64,000 nucleotides of DNA from Ophiura sarsii (lineage: Eukaryota > Echinodermata > Ophiuroidea > Amphilepidida > Ophiuridae): assembly GCA_035610835.1 (NCBI GenBank), contig CM069454.1, forward strand, positions 2,729,117 to 2,793,116. The letters run 5' to 3'. Positions 44,194 through 57,100 of the stretch are shown here, piece after piece (within the stretch, counting starts at the first letter, position 1; each line of letters begins with the position of its first letter). The notes beneath the pieces were generated by a model, which was given only the letters and a program-made list of their open reading frames with translations, made no database searches and was not told the DNA's origin. The translations under genes were made by a program, and so were the position numbers.

Positions 44194-47096
44194 GACCTTT
44201 ATGAAAATACGTACATTCGTCAAATTGCCCTAGATATCAGCACGGTTTTGGCCGACACACGGAGTAGCGCAACTATGTCGCACTATAGTGTTTCCATGAA
44301 GTATTGATCTTGATAAAGTACATAACCATGTAATTTGAGACTATAGGCAGACCATTGGCCCACTTAGATATACCATCTGAAAATAAAATGGGCAAATAGC
44401 CATTCGAAATAATTTAATTACGTTACGTTAGAGGTATGGATCATGACATCTACTCAATCATGAGATCAGGTTAGAGAAGGGAAATCGATGCGTTCGATAT
44501 CAATCAAATCGTTGATGTAAGAACTATTTCATCCACGCTGTGGATGAATTAAAACGTTTTCATTGACACATTGTCATGCATTTTGTGTACACTGATAAAT
44601 TGCCAACCAGTTTTTAGGAGAAACAGGTCGATCCGCTGCAGATCTCTATCCTACAATATAGAAATATTTGATATATTTCCCAGTTCGCAAGTCTCATCTG
44701 TTTGTGCGAAAACATAAGCATCGAATAAACTGAAATATTAAATCAATTTTGACATAACTCACAGCAAGGTTGTTAAGACGGGTCATTGTACACTTTCCCT
44801 ATACACGGCCTGGTTGGCTGGCTACACGTCTGATAGTTTCAATGGACGATGCCCTCCGATAGCTTGTAATGAAACCGCGCAGACGACATATGAAAAACAA
44901 ACGATTTTACAAAAGGACAGCTTTCATACACAATTTATTTTTCATAAAGACCAACAATTGTAACTGACTGTTAACCCAGCAATCATTAGGACATACATTT
45001 GCCCAGCAATGGCTTAAACCCGTCTACTTCAGGCAAATGATGTAAACCTATATTGTTATTGACTAGTTGGATGGCCATGTGTTCGCCGCATTTACAGTTC
45101 CGGTTTCGATAACAGCTAATGCCCAAACAAGTTTTGAAAATTAGCTCATTCATCGTAACATCTATTCAATCGTCCCCATCGTACAAACAAAAATAATAAT
45201 AGATGATAGCACTAGTAATGTTAGCTACAACTCGAAAGAACAGTCCATACATTTTCTTGAATGATATTTACTAAGAACGTGTACCTAAGGCAATACTTAG
45301 CATTCATAAAACGTACTGTTAGAACCCGTATCTTTTATCAAATAGCATAGTGTATATTTTATCATACATATGTAATGCAACGTTACTGGACGTGACAGTA
45401 ATATTATATTTCCTTTCTATTTTCATGCCAATCACTCATCAGTCGTCAAATTCGAGTAATATATCTCAACGTTTTATTGAGACAGAGTCTCACAAAGAAA
45501 AGCAAAGTTTATTGTAACACAGTTGAATAGAAAATATTGCATTGAAGTTCATCTGTTGGGTAATTTACTTAATGTCTTCTTTTTTTTGGATACAGAAAAT
45601 AACAAATTCTCTTTGCCGTGTATAAGCTATCGTTCCAGACAATATATGGCGGTAGATTCAAGTAAGCTCCCTTTTATATTATTACATTTAAGGTACTTAT
45701 AAACTAGCGTCATGCATATAGCATGGAAAAAACACAGTTTTCCGATCAATCATAATCGACTTATAAAAGAAGCTGGGCTTCACTTTGAATGGGATGGGAA
45801 ACCAATTGAAGGTTGACAGCACTTACCAAATACAAAAATTGTATACACATTCTGTAAGCCTGGTAAGTGGTTTTGTGTTGTAAGAGATATCAATCTGAAA
45901 GCGCGTGCGGCATGTTAGACTATATTCCACTAGGTTTTGCCTTTAGGGGTTTTAGTTCACTTCTATTTGTTTGGTAAAGGCGATGCTATAACTTTTAAAA
46001 AGGTTATGATATTCTAATCGCGTGGAAGCACTTTCAATAATCAGGTTCTCTATTAAGTTTTCTGTGAAAGTTTGCTAATGGAATAAACCTCCAGTCATGA
46101 CTCATTTGACACCACTCATACATTCCGACATCGGCAAATCACAACACTGTTACACTATGTAAGGACTGTTATGTGTACGCTCAACGGACAATTGAATTGA
46201 TAAATAGTGCTCGGACAGCGGCAAATCACAATAATGTCACTCTTTATATTAGGACTGTTATTTGTGCGCTCAACAGACAATTGATAAAATAGAACTCAGA
46301 TGTCTGCATATCAATCCATCGTATGCATTAGTAATCACTGGTTAATGGCAGGGTGTAAAAGCACCCTGAAACCATTACTTTCAATGACAGAGAAGCTACT
46401 TAAGGCCATACCGTTGAACCGCAGTGGCAACTCGCTGTTGGACCTGTAGTCGCATATTTCGCACTATGCCCACAAGCGGGAATTGTACAATTTTGGTTTG
46501 CAAAATGGTGTTGACACCGTGTTTCCTGAATTTCAAAAGCCACATAACTGTATAATTGTCTCCAGTGTTAATGCTACATAATGCACTATACCTATAGCGT
46601 TCAATATTAGAATGCCAACGCAGCTAGCTGAGTATCTAGATATAAGGATTATATACAATCCGACGTAGGAGATTGTATTTACATTTAATATTTGCTTTAA
46701 TCTATTTTTGTCATATCCACAGGTAAATCTTTTTTTGTTTAGATGTGAATATGAAGAATTGCTGTAATACAATGTTTGATGTCTCAACAGTTACCACCTT
46801 CGTAGTCGTTTGACGTAGGCGATTGGAAAGTGTGAGTGATAATTCTATCTGTTTTCTTGATAACATCTTTAGTTGATATGGCATCTTAGACTCGGTAATA
46901 GTTATATTTGATAGAAGAATTGCAACAATGATATATTGTTCTCGAGTATTATTATCATTAAGCGAGCAGCAAATGTTAAGACATGACAATGACCTTATTA
47001 TATATAACTGCATTCTATTTATTTTTAATATGATTCCATATTTATTTATTTTTGATCAAATTGAAAAGAAATCCAAATGACTTTACAAAGATTATT

Positions 47097-47122
47097 TTAA
47101 CACTTTCCACGCGGCTAATAGT
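47097..47122 (+). repeat. TTAA-anchored transposon end, R5 copy
   Basis: TTAA plus CACTTTCCACGCGGCTAATA, identical to 3320 in R1. Confidence 0.4.
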
Positions 47123-48513
47123 GTTACCATAATTATACAAAACAGATTTTTCAGTAACCATTCCCAACTTTCAAAGTCTTATCGCAAGAATTACTGAACC
47201 AATGTTAGACATGTTTGTACTTATTTCAATGCATTTCACATGGTCATTTCATGAAATTTAAAATGTTTGACATCCGAACTGTTTTTCCACCCGAAGGGTT
47301 CGAATTCCTGACTTTTCCCACGGAAGTATTAGAAATCCAGACTTTTTTACCTCTTTCTAAACGATTTCCGAAGAATCTGCATCTTATAAACGGTGTCCTC
47401 TTTAGAGGGGTTCGGAAAATTAAGATTGATTTTTGATCAATCAATTTGAACCCGAAATCCATATTTTGTTTAAAGTTGCTCTTGGAAATCAAGGAATTTT
47501 TTGAATTGACAAATTACCCCTCTATATGGGGTGTGCACCTATTTTCTGGAATAGCCAAATTATACTAGGCCTTATTAGGCTCAATAGCATAACATGTGCC
47601 AAGAATTGCTTTTTGGGATAATATATCACACGTTGAGCTACATATAAGATCAACGTCATTAACCGGTGAAAACCGCAATCATTTAACGCCACAAATGTTG
47701 TTCACGTTAAGATCAGTGAAACCGCAATCAATTTAACACATATATTGTAACAACCTAAATCTTGTATTCCTATTTGAGAAAGAACGCCGACTGATTTAAC
47801 TTTATTAATTATGTCGTATATATTATGTGTATGGTCATTTAACCTGTAACCTTTGCAAGAACAGAGCTACCCTCCATCACATTCTTAATCATTGTTCTGT
47901 CTCTCTTGACAAGGGCAGATTTACGTAGCGCCACAATAATATTCTGCTTTATAAATGTAAAACGATGATGACCGGTATCCCATCCCTAAAAGACCCTTGT
48001 GATCTTCCATAATTCAAAAAGGGGCTCCACCATTCCATCGGTTGAAACCGTGACGAACCTAATTCCTGCTCTCTGCGATTTTTGGGACTCAGAATTAACG
48101 GAAACTGGTCGTTATCGAACTCACTGTGCCCTTTGAACTCAATCTTGAGAAAACCCACAGAAGAAAATCAGAAAAATACGCCACTTTGATCGCTGATATT
48201 CAAATATGCAATAGCCCTACTACTTTTAAAACATTCCGGACAACATCACAACATTGTCTATTCAATCACCTTTCTCACAAGGAATCCACGAGGGACAATT
48301 ATCAAACTCTCAACGTGCAATCATGTTCTACTGCAGGGCAGGTCTCGTTTGTATGGATATCTATTTTAATGCTTTAACATGTCTGTTTTGTTTTATTAAT
48401 GTTTCATTGCTGTGCTCAGTAAACTTCTCCCTTTATCCCTGCGTTCGTCCACCTAAACGGAGAACTGATCTGAGATTCCTTTATTAAAATTGTGTGTCAT
48501 GATGCTAATAAAG

Positions 48514-48540
48514 TGACAATATTTAATTTCACATCACTTT
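48514..48540 (+). other. Segment inverted relative to R1 copy
   Basis: Reverse complement of R1 4737-4763. Together with the preceding AAAG it forms an AAAGTGA...TCACTTT inverted flank. This is the product expected from a short template-switch event. Confidence 0.85.
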
Positions 48541-49496
48541 GTTATATTGTACATACTTGTTTTTAATATTATTATTACTAGTAGGAGCCCCAGAGCTCTA
48601 AATTTGGCTTTAAATGGTTTGACCAATGACCCCAGAACATACTTCTAAATTAGTATTTTTATGATAACTGCATTTGCCAACTACAAGAGTAAAGATTCCT
48701 GCTCTTATGATTCTCTTGCAAAACTATGTTAATGGGATTGACTGTATTTCCCTATATATTCACATGTATGAAATCTTATAAAGCAACCCGTGTAAGGGGT
48801 AGGGGTAGTTTTATGGCTATAATATTTGGCCACAACTGCTCTACAAGTTGTGATAGTAATTTATTTCCGAATGACAATGTTAAAGGTATTTTATCCAAAT
48901 TGAACAACGGAGATTATCAGAAATTGGTCTGAAATGCTAATTTTTTTCATTGTTCCATCTAGTTTGTGACCGTTATCCGGACATTACAATGGAAATAGCT
49001 ATTATAATGAGTCAAGTGGTTCTTTCTAAAAATAAATATACATGTACATATGATAAGTAATTTTGACATTTCCTTTGACTTTTATAGTCAAATACAACTC
49101 CTACCCTTACCATAGGTTCTATTATTTCATGTCTGCTATGTGAATACATAGGGAAATATCATCATCGCCATAGCATAAGTTTACAAGAGAATCTCAAGAA
49201 CAGGAATCATTTTTCTTGTAGATAGGATGTGTAGCTGTCATAAAAATGTAAATTTAAGAGTATGTTCGGAGGTCATGGGTCAACTTCTAAAGATGAGGTC
49301 TAGGGCTCCTACTATACCTACATTTTGTAAATATTGATGTTATTGTATAATAAACGAGCGTATGTATCATCGAATAAAGTAAAATAAAAAATCTCTTGAA
49401 CACTTGCACTTTGCTTAATATTATACTTGAATTCTAAACAGTCCGTCATTAAATAGAAATCTTCTCTTACTATTCATCTGTTATCTTTAATATTTA

Positions 49497-49683
49497 GAGA
49501 ATAAAACATAGTTCTTAGCTGTTTTGCTATAGACGATGGTCTTATAATGTATAGGCTGTACCATATTTGGAGTCGTGTATGGTCGCCGCAGGCGGCCATA
49601 CACGACGACACAAATATGGTACAGCCTATACATTATAAGACCATCGTCTATAGCAAAACAGCTAAGAACTATGTTTTATTCTC
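49497..49683. repeat. 187-bp near-perfect palindrome
   Basis: GAGAATAAAACATAGTTC... runs inward for about 75 bases and is precisely inverted to end ...TTTTATTCTC. The inner part GTCGTGTATGGTCGCC/GCA/GGCGGCCATACACGAC is a second hairpin with one mismatch. A short asymmetry (AG versus GACA) separates the two. Same family as 35682-35824. Confidence 0.9.
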
Positions 49684-50039
49684 ATTCTTATTTAGTTTAT
49701 TGGTTATTTTGAACTTTTATCATAAAAAACCGCAGTTTGTTAGATTTATTTTAAACAAACAACAACAAATTTCCCCCTTTATAAAATCGCCGAATCCAGC
49801 CAGCTGTTTTCCAACATCCTGCTTCAAATTAATCGCGTTCTTTAGCACACGCGCACCTGTCATCGCTGCGTTATACCCACAACGCACACGGCGGCGACTT
49901 TGTGTAGGGCACGCTAACGCGATGACGCGTTGATCATACGCGCTGAAGGTATTATTTTTCGAATGAATTAAACCCCGCCCCAAACCGTGCACCATTGTCT
50001 CATAATGCATGGGCGTGTCGGCTGAAAATCAGCCAAAAA

Positions 50040-50090
50040 CCAATCAAATTGCCTGCTGACATCTCAAACCACACCCACTATATAAGAATG
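50040..50090 (+). promoter_or_regulatory. CCAAT/TATA promoter-like motifs at insertion edge
   Basis: CCAAT at 50040-50044, a GC-box-like CCACACCCAC at 50069-50078, and CTATATAAG at 50078-50086, spaced as in a pol II core promoter reading into unit DNA. The downstream frame (from 49995) has no known product. Motif evidence only. Confidence 0.25.
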
Positions 50091-50585
50091 CGCGATAGTT
50101 CTATGTTGCATATAGACAGTCATTCTCGCCAATCGGGAAGGTTGCTACATCTTTGCTTATATTTCGAAGAGACAGCATGCCTATGGCACTGTTATGTTAA
50201 AGTTGCAATCAGTATTGCTACCGTAAGGTTCAGAAAGTATACTATAAAGTATCAAAGCAAAGTGCAAGTGTTCAAGAGATTTGTTTATTTTACTTTATTC
50301 GATGATACATATTATACTATAACATCAATATTATGGCGGGGTGCTAAAACGAAGTGTGTTGGTATAGACGGAGAGAAAATGCTTACAATCTGGTTTAAAA
50401 TATGAGGAAATTATTAGCATGATATAGAAATAAAACAAATTTTAAAATACATTGTCTCATTGTCATGGTTTGTTTTAGATATGATGACGTCATAGATGGA
50501 AATCATTAATGTATGCCCGACCCCGCCATATGGTACATCAGCAGATGCGCTGCCTTCGTTTGTCTTTTTTGACTACAATCATCAT

Positions 50586-51097
50586 ACAGGTAATACATGG
50601 ACTTTTATAAATATGTATCCTACCTAAAAATATTAAATCATAAAGTTGTTGAGAAATTGATCTTCTTTAATATGAGATATTGCACGCTAGGATCGGTTGA
50701 ATATTGAAGGAGTGACAATAACAAATGTAAGGTAAAGTCACAATTTCATTTTCACATTATACATTTCAACACGGGGGAGAGTATGACAGGTAGCGTGTGT
50801 GTGGCGAATTGATCCATCGGAACAATACGGCCGACTGTCCAACCTGCGCATGCATCCCCACTTGCACTACCGCTAATCGATAAGGTACCCGTAGATGGGT
50901 CCGCGTGTAGAAAATAAAAATGTGAAAATGAAAATCGGACTTCACCTTACATTTGGGAGTGTAATTTCCTTAATAATCACTCGATCCTAGCGTGCAATAT
51001 CTCATATTAAAGAAGATAATTTTTCAACAACTTTATAGTTTAATATGTTTTAGTAGGATATATATATTTTAGAGTTAAAAGCCCATTTATTACCTGT
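50586..51097. mobile_element. About 510-bp foldback element with about 130-bp inverted arms (R5)
   Basis: Left arm ACAGGTAATACATGG...TTTAATATGAGATATTGCACGCTAGGATCG; right arm CGATCCTAGCGTGCAATATCTCATATTAAA...TATTACCTGT. The two are inverted with scattered mismatches. The central 260 bp is unrelated. R1 and R2 lack it (they read TTTTTTGACTATTTCTGCG). GACT on both sides may be part of a target duplication. Confidence 0.8.
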
Positions 51098-51891
51098 AAA
51101 GTTACTTTTTTATGACTGTATTTCTGTGAAGAGAGGCCTTTGTTACTTGTGTAAATTCCTACCTCCCACTGTTAATATACCGAATTAAGATATCCCATTT
51201 TAACCCCCGACTTACCTATAAGCGATTTTCTGTAGGGAAAATCATCTCTCTTGAAAACTTACACTTTGATACTTAATTGTACATTCTGAACATCACGGTA
51301 GCGTAACTGATCATGCTGACTGCCAATTTAACAGTGCCATAGGCAAACCGTCTCTTGTGAATATACAAGCAAAATGAGCTAGTAACCTCTCCAAAAGGCG
51401 CGAAAGACTGACACTCAAATCGGGTTTATATGAGCCATACGACTATATCGCACAATATTAAACATGATGGTGGAAAGGAATATTTCAGGCTTAATGTCTG
51501 ATATAAAGATGTCACGCAACATGGAATGTGGAATTGATAACGAAAAAATAAAAGAGAAAACAAATCTGAAAGATTATATACGAGACAAATTACTTTCACC
51601 ACCCCCTCCGCGACTACTCTCAGGTAAGTTTCAATCGTCAGCAAGGCTTAGAAAAATCACCGGAGTGCCGATAGCTGAACATGATTAATGCAACTCGTAT
51701 AGGGACAGATTCGTCAAACAAAAACATCTGATTGAAATTCGAATTCGCAGTTATCTGTTGGTAAGCTTATAAATTAATATCGGGCGTGCACCATCCATAG
51801 TATGTACTTTGAGACGTGACGTACGACTACATTCAAGGACATGTCCGTGGTTATAATAATGTAACATATTTGACGATTATAAGGGTGACCT

Positions 51892-52076
51892 TGAAATTAT
51901 ACAGGGTGGAAAAAATAATTTCTGGATAAAAAGTGGATTGCATATAATGCATTGCTTATTACTAACTTACAGTAATAAACTGAAAGTATACAATATTTAT
52001 TTGGTTAGAGGATGGGTGAAGCCTACTGACTTTGGAGAAAGAAAAATCACTTCTTTTTTTGTGTGTTAATCTCAGA

Positions 52077-52115
<39 letters not shown>

Positions 52116-52715
52116 TATTATCTTTACCCAGGGTTGCCCGAATCAGCTGGCCGCTGTTCTTACTCGGGGCCCAGGGTGTTCCAAATTATGGTGTGTGTTT
52201 TTTACAATTCAACATATTTTGAAATAAAACATTTTAGCCCTAATCCTTACTGAAAATGTAAGTCCATATTTGGATTCCTCATCAAATTTCCTTTTAGAAA
52301 ATGTATACTTTGACTGTGATAAGATAAGTAATTAAAAATGTACAGCAACTTTTAGATTTTGAAGACATCCGCATTACTTACTTCAGTGTTTATCATGAAA
52401 ACGGATAGTTTCGTAAGTAAAAGTTCATATTTTATGGACTAAACTAATCATAAAGAGTTCAAAATGATTAAAAACAACTAGCAGAATTGTTTAGCTGTAA
52501 ATTAAGACCAAACCAAGTTTGTAGCCCATGTAGTACTTCAGTAGTAGTGAATTTAATCATGTTTACACACGCGAAACGCGCTGTTCCCATAGAGTTTGTG
52601 TGTACCGCACCCCCCCCCCCCCCCCCCACCCCTCCTCCACCTTGACGATTCGCAATTCAATCAACCATAACTTCGCTAATTGAACAGCTATGTTGTTCAT
52701 ATTTACAGGTTTGAA
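51892..52715 (+). mobile_element. About 820-bp insertion of unknown type (R5)
   Basis: Interrupts CGATTATAAGTGTAATTCGACAC, which is intact in the other units. Begins GTGACCTTGAAATTATACAGGGTGG and ends ATTTACAGGTTTG. Contains a (TTA)n run (52079-52122) and a poly-C run (52607-52627). No inverted termini or coding motifs found. Confidence 0.5.
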
Positions 52716-53991
52716 AGTGTAATTCGACACGTTAGTTATCAATCAACGTCGTATTTGTTTATCTCTAGTCGATTCAAATTTCATTCCGAGTTCTATAATA
52801 GCTGATTTCGTCAAAAGCTCTATGGATGAACCCATTTATGTTTACAGTAATACTTCCCCACTAAGACATTGTCCATAACCATCTTACTCGCTACACATCC
52901 CTTCCTTGCCACGATATGGTTCCACGCAATCGCCTGGACTATATCGTACCACGCTCCGCCGGTTCAACTTGCGAAAGCAACAAAAGGTTTTTTGCAGCTG
53001 GTCCGTAAAGCGCAGTCTGCAGAGTCTCTGACCTGTACGCACGCGGACAAGTTTCAATCTCCGGCTCATGTGGAGACTGATATTACCCATCAAATTGACC
53101 CGTATTTCTCCCCTGATTTAATTCACAAAACACGCCCGATAATTTAGGATTAAGGAATTAAAGAAATTTTAAAATAGTACAATGTTATCGACTAATGAAA
53201 CAACCAATTCTGAATAAGCCCCTCAACTAGATTTTATATTTATAAAACCAACACATTTGATGATAAAATAAGGTAATTGTAGGAGTTATGATTTTTGTTG
53301 CCGGTTCTCGAAGTGGATGCAGTTCTCATCCTGTTATATAACTTAGGGTAGTTTTACCACTTTCCGATATCCCTGGCATACAATTTTCAGTCTTGTAAAA
53401 ACCAAATAATGAATTATATATGACACAGCGTATATTTCAATTCGTTGTTTTAGAGATTTGTTGGATTAACCAATTCAAAAAAATCAAACTAATGGTGATT
53501 AATCGTGTAAAACGAAATACATTCGGTCTAGTTTTACCCCCTAAGTAAACTGTGTTAAATCGGATGGTTAGTCACTTGAAATTGAATTATATGTCAAAAG
53601 ACTGCATGACTATCACGACATTTTTATCAGGTGCGATAAACAGATAAGATCAATACTCGAGGTACATTCTCAAAGGGTCTAATACCATAATTTGAACTGC
53701 ACTAAATCAAACTGACAGCGATCCGTGCATGACCATCCATGCACATTTATCTGTATTGGAAAAGGACTAATGAGGCAGCACAATACGACAACATATAAGG
53801 CAAACGTATGGCGCAGTAATGTATGTCGTTTACGGATAGATATAATTGCTCATGTATCGCTACTCATTTCTTTGTAGACGTTCGTCAACAGGCTCTTAAA
53901 TACTTTGGGAGTGTATTATTTTGCATTATTTCAATGTTGGCCAGCTAAAAGGTTAAGGAAACCCGTTGAATAATGCATTTCATTGCTGTCA

Positions 53992-54184
53992 ATCAGCAGC
54001 TTTTGTCACAACAGCTGCCCATTGGCAACTTTGAACGATTGTTGTTATATTGACAAGGAAAAATCAAAGTATTGCCGAATCATTGTATTTATGAACGAAT
54101 TTCGGCAGGACAAAATAACAACAATTTTTTTCAAAGGCTGCCAATTGGCAGCTTTGTGACAGAAGCTGCCAATTGACAACAATA
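53992..54184. mobile_element. GCTGCCAATTGGCAGC foldback element, R5 copy
   Basis: Two arms rich in GCTGCC(A/C)ATTGGCAGC flank TTGCCGAATC...GAATTTCGGCA. Same position in the unit as in R3 and R6. Open frames crossing it (54045-54392, minus) are also partly open in the other copies, but the similarity follows the DNA repeat and no protein family is recognised. Confidence 0.7.
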
Positions 54185-57100
54185 AAATATAGATTTTAAC
54201 GTGTTTTTTGCTATTTTGGCCAGTGAAAATCGATAAATCACCAAATAATATAATCCCAAAGTATTTCATAACCTGGTCGTTTGCACAATAACAAAAAACA
54301 AAAAATAACAATGTCAAATCCATCAATGGAGCCTTCAGCCATACGGTACAAAACAATGTTAACCGCTGAATCTCAGGAAAGCTGTTAGCCACAAGCTGGT
54401 TATACGAGGATTGCTAGCTTATTCCAAAGACGGAATGAACGGAAGTTTTTTCTATATACGAACTTCCAAATGCCTTTGGCATACTGGAATACTACTAATC
54501 AGTCAATTTTTTGTTGTTACAAGTCAAGCCACAGTGATACCTCGTACATTGTATGTTAAATCTTTAACATGATATAATTTATAGTCACTTTATGAGTTTT
54601 CCCTATGTGCAACCTTCAGAACAGTCAATCAGGTAGTCAAATAGTAGAAAATTATCACTTGTAGACTTGAGAGACTTGTAATCCCTTCGTATATTGAAGA
54701 TCTCTTCGTTCTTATGAAAATTAAAATTTTGCAGGGTTCTTTAGGGGAGGGGTAAACTTAATGGTTGTCCTGGTCTAGTTCTGGCAAATCACAGGGTGTA
54801 CTTTTTCTAAGAAATCAGTTATCTTTATTGTTTGTAGTGTGTTAAAGAGATATCTGACATTTAGAACGGTTATAATTGACCAATAGGTACGTATTGTTTC
54901 CTAGAATTGGCCAAATGAATAGCACTTTAGGCGATAGGTTGCAGTTTTTCATCCGTTTTCGTCACGCTAAATGGAAGTTTAGTTTTCACTGCATCTCTAG
55001 AAAAATACAAATATCACTCAGATCAATTTTCAATGAATTTGTAGCTAAGGTTCCAGGCTACAATTGTATACTATTGGCTTATATAATAACAAAGTTATGA
55101 AGTAGGAGATGGAACTTATTGAATGACTCTCGTACAATTGTTGCTATCATAGAATGATTTGTCTTATAAGAAACAGAATACTATATTGTAGCATATGCAG
55201 GATACTCATTATTACTCCAAAATTATCGCAAAACCACGAGATCATAATATGCGATTATGCCCTTCACAGTGTATAAGTCCTTGTGGATCGGTTCAATAAA
55301 TTCATTTGGATTGTGCAGTTATCTTCCATCTCTTTATAACAATCGGAAGTTAACATTATGAAAACATTACATGTACATTCGTCAAATTGCCCTAGATATC
55401 AGCACAATTTTGGCCGACATACGGTGTGGCGCAACCATATCACACTATAGTGTTTCCATGAAGTATTGATCTTGATAAAGTACATAACCATGTAATTTGA
55501 GACTATAGGCAGACCATTGGCCCACTTAGATATACCATCTGAAAATAAAGTGGGCAAATAGCCATTCGAAATAATTGAATTACGTCCGGTATGGATCATG
55601 ACATCTACTCAATCTTGAGATCAGGTTTTTAGAGAAGGGAAATCGATGCGTTCGATATCAATCAAATGGTTGATGTAAGAACTATTTCATCCACGCTGTG
55701 GATGAATTAAAACGTTTTCATTGACACATTGTCATGCATTGCCAACCAGTTTTTAGGAGAAACAGGTCGATCCACATAGGCCTATCTCTACCCTACAATA
55801 TAGAAATATTTGATATATTTCCCAGTTCGCAAGTCTCATCTGTTTGTGCGAACATATTAGCATCGAATAAACTGAAATATGAAATTAATTTTGACATAAC
55901 TCACATCAAGTTTGTTAAGACGGGTCATTGTACACTTTCCCTATACACGGCCTGGGTGGCTGGCTACGTCTGATAGTTTCAATGGAAGATGCCCTCCGAT
56001 AGCTTGTAATGAAACCGCGCAGACGACAGAAGGACAGCGTTCATACACAATTTATTTTTCATAAAGACCAACAAGTGTAACTGGCTGTTAACCCAGCAAT
56101 TATAGGACGTACATTTGCCCAGTAATGGCTTAAACCCGTCTACTTCAGGCAAATGATGTAAACCTATATTGTTATTATTATAGTTGGATGGCCATGTGTT
56201 CGCCGCACTTACAGTTCCGGTTTCGATAACAGTTCGATAACAGCTTATGCCCAAACAAGTTTTGAAAATTAGCTCATTCATCGTAACATCTATTCAATCG
56301 TCCCCATCGTACAGAGAAATAATAGATGATAGCACTAGTAATGTTAGCTACAACACGAAAGAACAGTCCATACATTTCTAAGAACGTGTACCTAAGGCAA
56401 TTCTTAGCATTCATATAACGTACTTTTGGAATTGGTTAGAACCCGTATATTTTATCAAATGGCATAATGTATATTATTTTTATTATACATACGTAATGCA
56501 ACGTTACTGGACGTGACAGGAATATTATATTTCCTTTCTATTTTCATGCCAATCACTCATCAGTCGTCAAATTCGAGTAACCTATCTCAGCGTTTTATTG
56601 AGACAGAGTCTCACAAAGAAAAGAAAAGTGTATTGTATTACAGTTGAATAGATAATATAACAACGAAATTCATCTGTTGGGTAATTTACTTAATGTCATT
56701 TCTTGTTGGGTATAGAAAATAACAACTTCTCTTTGTCGTGCATATGCTGTCGTTCCAGACAATATATGGCGGTAGATTAAAGTAAGCTCCCTTTTATATT
56801 ATTCAGCTACTTATAAACTAGCGTCATGCATGGAAAAAACACAGTTTTCCGATCAATCATAATCGACTTATAAAGAAGCTGAGCTTCACTTTGAATGGGA
56901 TGGGAAACCAATTGAAGGTTGACAGCACTTACCAAATAAAAAATTGTATACACATTCTGTAAGCCTGGTAAGTGGTTTTGTGTTGTAAGAGATATCAATC
57001 TGAAAGCGCGTGCGGCATGTTAGACTATGTTCCACTAGGTTTTACCTTTAGGGCTTTTAGTTCACTCTATTTGTATGGTAAAGGCGATGCTATAACTTTT

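Larger units (their letters stand above)
40021..46006 (+). repeat. Array unit R4 (5'-truncated, about 6.0 kb)
   Basis: Begins inside the small MITE (counterpart of 14170) and runs collinearly with R2: MITE right end, (AAT)n repeat, 'GGATGAACCCATTTATG', CGTAT arrays (42039-44193), 'TAAGGCAATACTTAGC', 'CATAATCGACTTATAAAAG', then R5. Nearly identical to R2 from about 41400. It lacks the R2 foldback (17721) and Harbinger-like (20215) insertions, showing their empty sites. Confidence 0.8.
49491..50090. mobile_element. About 600-bp insertion with terminal long palindrome (R5)
   Basis: Interrupts TTTAATAT/TGCGCGATAGTTC, which is continuous in R2 (about 12657). The left third is a 187-bp palindrome (49497-49683). 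The rest is a CpG-rich stretch (49850-49945), a CCAAT motif (50040-50044) and TATA-like CTATATAAG (50078-50086) next to the right edge. No transposase and no clear target duplication. Frames on both strands overlap and are unsupported. Confidence 0.6.

Noticed and set aside
54045..54392. 115-codon minus-strand frame with partial counterparts at 26149 and 61520
   Set aside because: It lies over the foldback element; similarity follows the DNA repeat, with frameshifts between copies.
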